A DNA stretch of 10,211 nucleotides from Baffinella frigidus. Taxonomy: Eukaryota; Cryptophyceae; Cryptomonadales; Baffinellaceae. The stretch lies in the NCBI GenBank assembly GCA_026770585.1, contig MU646628.1, forward strand, positions 219,529 to 229,739, in the 5' to 3' direction. The notes beneath the pieces were generated by a model. That model saw only the letters and a program-made list of their open reading frames with translations. It had not been told where the DNA came from and did no database searches. The position numbers and the translations under genes are program-made. Below, one piece after another: positions 6,321 through 10,211 of the stretch (the first letter of the stretch is position 1; the number at the start of each line of letters is the position of its first letter).

Positions 6321-6506
6321 CCTCCGGAACCGAAGCCTCGAAGCATGGCCTTTCTACAGAACAATTTCCGGTGTCCGCCTATGTAGGGAGCTCGAAGAAC
6401 CTCAAGGACCTAAAGGACTTGTGCTCAGGTAGTGGGCAATGTCCTCGATGCAATGGTTCAGGAGGTCAGGAACCACCCCCGGAACCACGCAGACTCCGGA
6501 ACCCTT
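6321..6506 (+). repeat. Dispersed repeat J, copy J1, interrupted by K2
   Basis: CCTCCGGAACCGAAGCCTCG at the left; after the K2 segment it continues with CAGGTAGTGGGCA, GCAATGGTTCAGGAGGTC, and CCGGAACCACGCAGACTCCG. Matches J2 at 6970-7084. Confidence 0.7.
6341..6418 (+). repeat. Dispersed repeat K, copy K2
   Basis: AAGCATGGCCTTTCTACAGA through GGAGCTCGAAGAACCTCAAG and GACCTAAAGG, as K1 but lacking the GGGGCTTGATGTGATCCG start. It lies inside J1, which lacks it in J2. Confidence 0.75.
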
Positions 6507-6629
6507 TTCAGGGGTACCTCGCTGATAAGAAAGCGCCCCCCCCCCCTAGGAACACCATAGGACCCTAGGCATAGGCCTACTGTAGGGTCATAGGGGGGGG
6601 CGCTTTCTTATGAGCGAGGTACCCCTGTA
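6507..6629 (-). mobile_element. Family A element A16
   Basis: Full-length with TT at the left end (TT-CAGGGG) and TA at the right; AAAGCGCC / GGCGCTTT stem variant; GCTGATAAG change shared with A15. Inserted at the right end of J1: J2 has CCGGAACCC at the same place. Confidence 0.84.
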
Positions 6630-6671
6630 GAGCCTAGATACCCACACCCCTCAATACGGAGGGCACCTGAG

Positions 6672-6779
6672 GACGTCCTTTACGTCCTTGAGGTTCTTCG
6701 AGCTCCCAACATAGACGGAAACTGGAACTTATCCTGCAAAAAGGCCATGCTTCCTTTCGGATCACATTCAGCCCCCCCA
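6672..6779 (-). repeat. Dispersed repeat K, copy K3 (inverted)
   Basis: Reverse complement of K: CCTTGAGGTTCTTCGAGCTC, then GGCCATGCTTCCTTTCGGATCACATTCAGCCCCCC split over the K start. Full-length like K1, with AGACGGAAACTGGAACTT variants. Confidence 0.75.
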
Positions 6780-6969
6780 GTGAAGAGGATCGCAGCAGAA
6801 ACCGGCTAAAGGGTATCCTCATCGGGCGTTGAGAGTGAAACCAAAGACTCACACCCCACACACACCAGGACCACAAGTCGGCTGAAGGCCCATATGGTAT
6901 CCTATGGTTAGGCTCATAGGAGCTCCAGCCACGGATACCTCAGATGTCAAACCAAAAAAAGGCCCCGAA

Positions 6970-7084
6970 CCTCCGGAACCAAAGCCTCGAGGACCTTTTC
7001 TCCGGTAGTGGACACTGTCCTAGAGGCAATGGTTCAGGAGGTCTCAGAACGACCACCTCCGGAACCACACAGACTCCGGAACCC
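6970..7084 (+). repeat. Dispersed repeat J, copy J2
   Basis: CCTCCGGAACCAAAGCCTCG runs directly into AGGACCTTTTCTCCGGTAGTGG, without the K segment present in J1. Ends CACAGACTCCGGAACCC next to B3. Confidence 0.7.
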
Positions 7085-7087
7085 TAT

Positions 7088-7187
7088 CCCTTTAAGTGGC
7101 CAGTAGGCTCATATGCCCTACCGTAGGGCCCTAGGACCTAACCAGGACCTCATGGAGTTCAAATCTGACCTCCTGGCCACTAGCGGG
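7088..7187 (+). mobile_element. Family B element B3
   Basis: Ends CCCTTTAAGTGGCC and GGCCACTAGCGGG, flanked by AT on both sides. Core AGGCTCATATGCCCTACCG present; right half (CCAGGACCTCATGGAGTTCA) diverged. The changed terminus (TAGCGGG) marks an older copy. Confidence 0.8.
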
Positions 7188-7190
7188 ATA

Positions 7191-7297
7191 GGTCCTTCAG
7201 GTCCTTTAGGTTCTTTTAGCTCCCAACCAAAGGCGGACACTGGAACTGGTTCTGCAGAAAAGCCATGCGTCCTTTCGGTTCGCATCAAGCCTCCCAG
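7191..7297 (-). repeat. Dispersed repeat K, copy K4 (inverted)
   Basis: GTCCTTTAGGTTCTTTTAGC, GGCGGACACTGGAACTGGTT, AAAGCCATGCGTCCTTTCGG and TCGCATCAAGCCTCCCAG follow K in reverse order. More diverged than K3. Confidence 0.72.
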
Positions 7298-7332
7298 TAC
7301 AGCTGTTTGGTACAGATGCGGTATGGAACGGG

Positions 7333-7370
7333 TACAGGGGTACCTCGATTGCAAGACACCGCCTCCCCCC
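7333..7370. mobile_element. Family A left-arm fragment A17
   Basis: TACAGGGGTACCTCGATTGC, AAGACACCGCC and a C-run form a left arm only; A18 begins on the next base. Either A18 replaced the remainder or A17 was truncated by it. Confidence 0.7.
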
Positions 7371-7492
7371 TACAGGGGTACCTCGCTCATAAGAAACCGC
7401 CCCCCCCTAGGACCCTACAGTAGGGCTATGCCCAGGGCCCTATGGTGATCCTAGGGGTGGGGGCGGTTTCTTATGAGCGAGGTACCCCTGTA
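7371..7492 (+). mobile_element. Family A element A18
   Basis: One of the best copies: TA at both ends, CCGCC / GGCGG stem pairing intact, plus-type core. Confidence 0.88.
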
Positions 7493-7628
7493 GATCACAT
7501 TCAGGGTGAACCCCTCCGGAAACAGACTCCGCCCCCAGAGAGAGACCTTTATTACTACCACCACGGCCTGCCACCATGTTTTTGCACCCTCACCGCGTCT
7601 GTGTCGACCGCCAGAGCCCGCGCGTCTT
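7493..7628. other. Short unassigned segment between A18 and B4
   Basis: GATCACATTCAGGGTGAACC at its start resembles the inverted K start (GATCACATTCAG), followed by CCTCCGGAAACAGACTCCG as in J, so it is probably J/K debris. No gene. Confidence 0.4.
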
Positions 7629-7630
7629 AT

Positions 7631-7729
7631 CCCTCAAGTGACCAGTAGGCTCATACGCCCTACAGTAGGGCCCTAGGACCTGCCTAGGGCTTCCACGGGC
7701 GATTATTCGCCCGTTGGATCACTTAAGGG
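7631..7729 (+). mobile_element. Family B element B4
   Basis: Ends CCCTCAAGTGACC and GGATCACTTAAGGG with AT on both sides (7629-7630, 7730-7731). The right half contains an internal palindrome CGGGCGATTATTCGCCCG. 99 bp. Confidence 0.85.
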
Positions 7730-7730
7730 A

Positions 7731-7851
7731 TACAGGGGTACCTCGCTCATAAGAAACCGCCCCCCCCTAGGACCACCATAGGGCCCTACGCATAGGCCTA
7801 CTGTAGGATCCTAGGGGGGGGGCGATTGCTTTTGAGCGAGGTACCCCTGTA
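7731..7851 (-). mobile_element. Family A element A19
   Basis: Full-length, TA at both ends, minus-type core. Right arm changed to GGCGATTGCTTTTGAGCG. Its first T is also the last base of the AT that follows B4. Confidence 0.84.
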
Positions 7852-7906
7852 AGTTGACGAGCACCGCCTAAGTTGACGAGCATGCCGTAAGTTGACGGGC
7901 TTCAGT
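7850..7906 (+). repeat. 19-bp tandem repeat, three units
   Basis: TAAGTTGACGAGCACCGCC, TAAGTTGACGAGCATGCCG and TAAGTTGACGGGCTTCAG. The first unit shares TA with the A19 terminus. Confidence 0.75.
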
Positions 7907-7954
7907 TGGCGGGAGTGTAGTGCTGCGCATGATCCTCGTTCCTGCCGAGGAGCG

Positions 7955-7990
7955 TTAAGGGTTAGGGTTTGGGGTTTGGGGTTTGGGTTT
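7955..7990 (+). repeat. Telomere-like heptamer run
   Basis: TTAGGGTTTGGGGTTTGGGG followed by TTTGGGTTT; degenerate TTTAGGG-type heptamers leading into the TA microsatellite. Confidence 0.7.
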
Positions 7991-8003
7991 ATTTTATTTT
8001 ATT

Positions 8004-8006
<3 letters not shown>

Positions 8007-8059
<53 letters not shown>
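8007..8059. repeat. TA dinucleotide microsatellite
   Basis: About 26 uninterrupted TA repeats, preceded by ATTTTATTTTATTTAT. Confidence 0.95.
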
Positions 8060-8062
<3 letters not shown>

Positions 8063-8063
8063 A

Positions 8064-8160
8064 GTCCATGGTCCACGGTCCATGGTCCATGGTTGTTGAT
8101 GGTTGATGGTTGATGGTTGATGGTTGATGGTTGATGGTTGATGGTTGATGGTTGATGGTT
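8064..8160 (+). repeat. Heptamer tandem array: GTCCATG then GTTGATG
   Basis: Four GTCCATG units (one GTCCACG) are followed by a three-base GTT and about nine GTTGATG units, nearly perfect. Both motifs have period 7 like the telomere-like runs beside them. Confidence 0.9.
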
Positions 8161-8188
8161 CATTGTTCAGGGTTATGCACGTCAGCGC

Positions 8189-8216
8189 CACAGGGGTATC
8201 TCGGCTATAAGAAACC
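8189..8216. mobile_element. Family A left-arm fragment
   Basis: CAGGGGTATCTCGGCTATAA followed by GAAACC is the A left arm with three changes. No core or right arm follows. Confidence 0.6.
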
Positions 8217-8460
8217 AGAATTTAAGAACACAGACCGGATTTGGGCCCCCCGTTTCCCTAATTTAGTAACAGAGTGTCCGACTAAATCTTGCGTTTAGTC
8301 AACCCTCTGGTACTAATTTAAGAAAACAGACACCGACTCGGAAGATAAACCAGTTCCTTTTCAACAGGAGGCTGAATAGGAGAAATTAGTTAGGACATCG
8401 TAAATTCAATTAGGCCTCCTAATTAAATGAAAACGCCAATTAGGGAACTGATTCAGTTAT
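8217..8460. repeat. Inverted-repeat-rich segment
   Basis: AATTTAAGAACACAGACCGG at 8219 recurs as AATTTAAGAAAACAGACACC at 8316. CTAATTTAGTAACAGAG (8258-8274) pairs with CTCTGGTACTAATTTA around an inner GACTAAA / TTTAGTC hairpin. CAGTTCC (8351) and GGGAACTG (8446) bracket a further AT-rich segment with repeated AATTAGG motifs. Probably one or two small inverted-repeat elements of unidentified family. No gene. Confidence 0.5.
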
Positions 8461-8500
8461 GTTTCGAGATGAGTTCGTGGTCGCATGAGTGACCCGCTAG

Positions 8501-8514
8501 CCACTTAAGAGATA
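8501..8514. mobile_element. Possible family B terminal relic
   Basis: CCACTTAAGAGATA resembles the right end of B, and TATCCCTTAA follows four bases later like a left end. No core is present. Confidence 0.35.
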
Positions 8515-8586
8515 GTAGTATCCCTTAACGGTTCAGGCACACTCAAAAGTCGGCTATCAGAGCCGCAAACGCTGTTCTGGGGCATT

Positions 8587-8614
8587 CACATCAGATTTAT
8601 CACATCAGATTTAT
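8587..8614 (+). repeat. 14-bp direct repeat beside B5
   Basis: CACATCAGATTTAT occurs twice in tandem, the second copy ending with the AT that flanks B5. Confidence 0.8.
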
Positions 8615-8713
8615 CCCTCAAGTGGCGAGTAAGCTCATACGCCCTACCGTAGGGCCCTAAGACCTGCCTAGGACCTCTTGCGGGTCAATTTTGACCCAAC
8701 AGCCACTTGAGGG
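8615..8713 (+). mobile_element. Family B element B5
   Basis: Ends CCCTCAAGTGGC and GCCACTTGAGGG, AT on both sides. Core CTCATACGCCCTACCGTAGG and CCTGCCTAGGACCTC. Contains a GGGTCAATTTTGACCC palindrome near the right end. 99 bp. Confidence 0.86.
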
Positions 8714-8821
8714 ATAGACCATACAACTAGTAGTAGAGCCCATTCCTAGTACACACCTTGTGAAACAAAAACAGGGGTATACTATAAATATGCATAGACT
8801 ATTTGTGCTAGACCTTAGCAC
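8714..8821. other. Short unassigned segment
   Basis: AT-rich, no gene or recognised repeat; contains ACAGGGGTATACTA, a weak resemblance to an A terminus. Confidence 0.4.
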
Positions 8822-8872
8822 GGACCTACTCAGAAGGTGAGACCTTCTATTTTAACACTTTCTTGCCAATCG
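8822..8872 (-). pseudogene. Decayed copy of the RER1 3' terminal exon end
   Basis: On the minus strand the frame reads IGKKVLK, stop, KVSPSE, stop, then GGTCC. The live exon reads MGKKVFKGKKDSPSE, stop, GGTCC. About four fifths of the bases match over 50 positions, with one codon missing and an in-frame TAG in this copy. Similarity fades above 8872. It lies about 440 bases downstream of the live exon in the same orientation. The in-frame stop and short match argue against function. Confidence 0.65.
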
Positions 8873-8879
8873 AAGTCTG

Positions 8880-8913
8880 ATCCAAGTTTACCACATCTTT
8901 TCGGTCTTTACTA
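8880..8913 (+). repeat. Direct repeat left of C2
   Basis: ATCCAAGTTTACCACATC through TCGGTCTTTACTA is repeated at 9112-9145 (ATCCACGTTCACCACACC to TCGGGTCTTTACTA), with about six differences in 34. The two copies bracket the C2 element. Confidence 0.7.
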
Positions 8914-9103
8914 GAACGATTCCGAGAAATGTTGGCCGCTTTTCGGTCTCCTGGTTTGACGATTTGCTCATTTGATTTGTACCAGAACTCTCGAAACGGT
9001 GCGTTTGAAAGGGCGCAAAAACCTGTTTGGGGTTCAAATGAAATGAGTAAACCAGCAAATGAGCAAACCGAAAAGCGGCACAACATTTCCCGGAATCGCT
9101 CTA
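8912..9103. mobile_element. Family C inverted-repeat element C2
   Basis: TAGAACGATTCCGAGAAATG, then TTGGCCGCTTTTCGG, pairs with a right arm ending CCGAAAAGCGGCACAACATT and GGAATCGCTCTA. Inner arms include TTTGCTCATTT. Length matches C1 within one base. The minus-strand frame that crosses it into the RER1-like relic is not considered a gene. Confidence 0.8.
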
Positions 9104-9111
9104 CCTTTTTT

Positions 9112-9145
9112 ATCCACGTTCACCACACCTTTCGGGTCTTTACTA
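9112..9145 (+). repeat. Direct repeat right of C2
   Basis: Second copy of the sequence at 8880-8913. Its position beyond the element suggests a local tandem duplication that C2 entered or helped to make. Confidence 0.7.
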
Positions 9146-9182
9146 CCTGCTGACATTTTAGAAAAATACTAAGCCGGCAAAA

Positions 9183-9208
9183 GCCTGCAGTAAAGCCTGC
9201 AGTAAAAA
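9183..9208 (+). repeat. 12-bp tandem duplication
   Basis: AGCCTGCAGTAA occurs twice in direct succession. Confidence 0.75.
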
Positions 9209-9264
9209 TTGTAGTAGAGACTGCTGCAGGGTCTTTCAGGGTCTAGGGTTGAGGGTTTCGGGAC

Positions 9265-9346
9265 CTACTCGGAGGGTGAGTCCTTCTTGCCCTTGAACAC
9301 CTTCTTGCCCATGGTGAAGGGCACGTATTTATGCTTGATCATGTGC
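9265..9346 (-). CDS. RER1: RER1, terminal exon (C-terminal tail)
   Basis: RER1 is a four-helix membrane protein of the early Golgi that binds transmembrane segments of escaped ER proteins and returns them to the ER in COPI vesicles. This exon encodes HMIKHKYVPFTMGKKVFKGK and then KDSPSE and a TAG stop, matching the conserved cytosolic tail of the family (HMIKYRYIPF and GK motifs). It begins with one base that completes a Gln codon split by the intron. The acceptor ACCAG|G is followed by G. Joined to the exon at 10048-10131 the protein reads RRQIQ-HMIK without gap, which confirms the boundaries. The family length is about 190-200 residues; only the last 54 are in this window. Confidence 0.93.
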
Positions 9347-9358
9347 CTGGTTGAGGAG

Positions 9359-9500
9359 TTTAGGGTTTAGGGTTTAGGGTTTAGGGTTTAGGGTTTAGGG
9401 TGTAGGGAGGGTTTAGGGTTTAGGGTTTAGGGTTTAGGGTTCAGGGTTTGAGGTGTGGGGTTCAGGATTTGGGGTTCAGGATTTGGGGTTTAGGGTAGGT
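9359..9500 (+). repeat. Telomere-like TTTAGGG array, internal
   Basis: About ten near-perfect TTTAGGG units in two blocks (9359-9405 and 9413-9440), then degenerate GGGTTCAGGATTTGG units to 9500. It lies within the RER1 intron and does not mark a chromosome end; unique gene sequence continues beyond it. Confidence 0.92.
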
Positions 9501-9523
9501 TTCGGTAGTGGTAGCGGGGGCGG

Positions 9524-9533
9524 TACTGGATCT
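9524..9533 (-). repeat. Copy of the RER1 exon end plus donor (10 bp)
   Basis: TACTGGATCT on plus, AGATCCAGTA on minus, identical to the true exon-donor junction at 10045-10054. Confidence 0.6.
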
Positions 9534-9592
9534 CCCCGGGTTTCGTGTTTCGTGTCTCGTGTTTCGTGTTCAGGATTTCGGGTTTCGGGTTT

Positions 9593-9626
9593 CTGGGTCT
9601 GGCGGCGCATGGTCAAGATGAAGAGG
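9593..9626 (-). repeat. Partial copy of the RER1 exon end (34 bp)
   Basis: CTGGGTCTGGCGGCGCATGG and TCAAGATGAAGAGG match 10048-10081 with two mismatches. One mismatch and the adjoining base change the donor GT, so this copy is the most decayed. Confidence 0.8.
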
Positions 9627-9737
9627 TTCAGTGTTCCAGGTTCCAGGTTCCGGGTTCATCGGCAGAGAACGATACTTCTCTGCCGGGTTTAGGGTTTCGT
9701 GTGCCCGCACCCGAAACCCGTTCAGGGTAGGTTGAGG

Positions 9738-9740
<3 letters not shown>

Positions 9741-9788
<48 letters not shown>
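9741..9788 (+). repeat. GA microsatellite
   Basis: Twenty-four uninterrupted AG repeats. Complementary to the CT run at 9940-10000 in the same intron. Confidence 0.95.
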
Positions 9789-9789
<1 letters not shown>

Positions 9790-9849
9790 AGGGATATTAC
9801 AACACACGAATAGGTACGTTACGTGGAGGGTTTCGGGGTTCGGGGTGCG

Positions 9850-9903
9850 TACTGGATCTGGCGGCGCATGGTCATGATGAAGAGGGCGATGAAGTAGCAC
9901 ACC
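9850..9903 (-). repeat. Identical 54-bp copy of the RER1 exon end and donor
   Basis: Every base of 9850-9903 matches 10045-10098: the last 51 bases of the exon (encoding about [16 protein letters not shown]) plus the GTA of the donor. It has no acceptor of its own at its upstream edge, where C-rich heptamers (CCCTCAA) begin. Confidence 0.92.
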
Positions 9904-9906
9904 CGC

Positions 9907-9930
9907 CCTTAACCCTCAACCCTCAACCCC
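9907..9930 (-). repeat. Inverted heptamer run
   Basis: CCTTAACCCTCAACCCTCAA followed by CCCC, the reverse orientation of the surrounding GGGTT-type heptamers. Confidence 0.75.
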
Positions 9931-9939
9931 ATGAGGAGG

Positions 9940-9961
9940 TCTCTCTATCTCTCTCTCTCAT

Positions 9962-10000
<39 letters not shown>
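9940..10000 (+). repeat. CT microsatellite
   Basis: CT repeats with two interruptions (CTATCT and CATTGT), the last block of about 19 units perfect. Pairs with the GA run at 9741-9788. Confidence 0.95.
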
Positions 10001-10002
<2 letters not shown>

Positions 10003-10011
10003 GGGGGGAGG

Positions 10012-10021
10012 TACTGGATCT
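10012..10021 (-). repeat. Copy of the RER1 exon end plus donor (10 bp)
   Basis: TACTGGATCT again, followed by CTCAGGGTTTAGGG, 33 bases from the true junction. Confidence 0.65.
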
Positions 10022-10047
10022 CTCAGGGTTTAGGGTTTCGGGGTTAC

Positions 10048-10131
10048 TGGATCTGGCGGCGCATGGTCATGATGAAGAGGGCGATGAAGTAGCACACCAG
10101 GATCGGCCAGAACACTGGGATGTTGAAGATG
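10048..10131 (-). CDS. RER1: RER1, penultimate exon (last membrane helix)
   Basis: Encodes [20 protein letters not shown] and MTMRRQIQ, the strongly conserved FNVPVFWPIL helix and the MKRQI motif of RER1. The 3' boundary is fixed by GT at 10047-10046 and by perfect joining to the next exon. The 5' boundary is less certain: CGCAG|C at 10133-10131 is the only suitable acceptor nearby and would give an 84-base exon, but it lacks the G that follows the other acceptors here. The frame stays open to 10158, so a different start is possible. Codons are GC-rich at third positions. The N-terminal three helices lie beyond the window. Confidence 0.92.
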
Positions 10132-10137
10132 CTGCGG

Positions 10138-10175
10138 TACAAGTGTTTTAGCGCGCGCTACAAGTGTTTTAGCGC
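10138..10175 (+). repeat. 21-bp tandem repeat at the exon's upstream edge
   Basis: TACAAGTGTTTTAGCGC occurs at 10138-10154 and 10159-10175, separated by the palindromic GCGCGC. The sequence then turns AT-rich (ATTATAGAGTATTATAGAG), and is probably the upstream intron. Confidence 0.75.
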
Positions 10176-10211
10176 ACTTATAAATATTATAGAGTATTAT
10201 AGAGCGCGTTA

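Larger units (their letters stand above)
9347..10047 (-). other. RER1: RER1 intron, repeat-filled (701 bp)
   Basis: On the minus strand it begins GTAACC and ends CAACCAG, standard GT-AG. Almost all of it is repeat: TTTAGGG-like heptamers, GA and CT microsatellites, and several copies of the end of the preceding exon with the adjoining donor. No other gene is nested in it. Confidence 0.85.

Noticed and set aside
3971-7354. Conserved peptide WELEEPQGP in the frames of K copies
   Set aside because: The similarity follows from DNA similarity. Differences between copies change amino acids as often as not, and one copy needs a frame change, so no sign of protein-level selection.
69-7851. Regular spaced repeats as a CRISPR array
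   Set aside because: Repeats are palindromic 120-bp units at irregular spacing in eukaryotic DNA, with no cas genes.
8847-9153. Frames across element C2 on both strands
   Set aside because: Produced by the inverted repeat; the minus frame ends at an in-frame stop of the RER1-like relic.
9359-9440. TTTAGGG array as a chromosome end
   Set aside because: Coding exons of RER1 lie on both sides, so the array is internal to an intron.
9699-10151. Plus-strand frame of 150 residues with Arg-Glu and Ser-Leu runs
   Set aside because: Translation of GA and CT microsatellites and antisense RER1.

Overview
The window is nuclear DNA of a eukaryotic microalga, most likely a dinoflagellate of the Symbiodiniaceae type. 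This is inferred from: gene content split by introns; a 3' splice site followed by G (AG|G); many TTTAGGG-like heptamer runs; very sparse coding sequence; and a dense crowd of short inverted-repeat elements whose ends read MSEVPLY in one direction and YRGTSLIRN in the other, a peptide signature I recall from dinoflagellate gene predictions but cannot verify here. There is no bacterial operon structure, rRNA, tRNA or CRISPR array.

Two real genes are supported, both on the minus strand. The first (3030-3494) is a 154-residue protein with a signal peptide and two to three ankyrin-like repeats, preceded by a splice acceptor. The second is the 3' end of RER1, the Golgi-to-ER retrieval receptor, as two exons (10131-10048 and 9346-9265) separated by a 701-bp intron with GT-AG ends. 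The rest of that gene lies beyond position 10211.

Most of the remainder is repeat. Family A, a 120-bp foldback element with TA at its ends, has 14 full-length copies plus at least seven fragments, roughly a fifth of the window. Family B (98-100 bp, flanked by AT) has five copies, one sitting inside a family A copy. Smaller families are C (191-192 bp, two copies), E (one copy, 183 bp), H (one copy, 132 bp), D (a cluster of inverted and direct units at 2.27-2.56 kb), and non-palindromic dispersed repeats J and K (2 and 4 copies).

Layout: 1-2057 is almost wholly A, B and E elements; 2058-2880 holds the D cluster and a decayed copy of the ankyrin gene's 3' end; 2894-3520 holds an A relic and the ankyrin gene; 3521-5500 is mixed intergenic DNA with K, A, H and C; 5500-7851 is dense A/B/J/K; 7850-8720 is tandem heptamers, a TA microsatellite and small inverted repeats; 8822-9145 is a decayed copy of the RER1 3' end followed by a C element; 9265-10211 is RER1.

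The most interesting points are: (1) the RER1 intron contains repeated copies of the end of the preceding exon together with its splice donor, one of them 54 bp and identical, lying between a GA run and a CT run that could pair; (2) both genes have a decayed copy of their own 3' end just downstream on the same strand; (3) the nested B-in-A insertion shows the B target site directly; and (4) families A and B share a palindromic core despite different ends.
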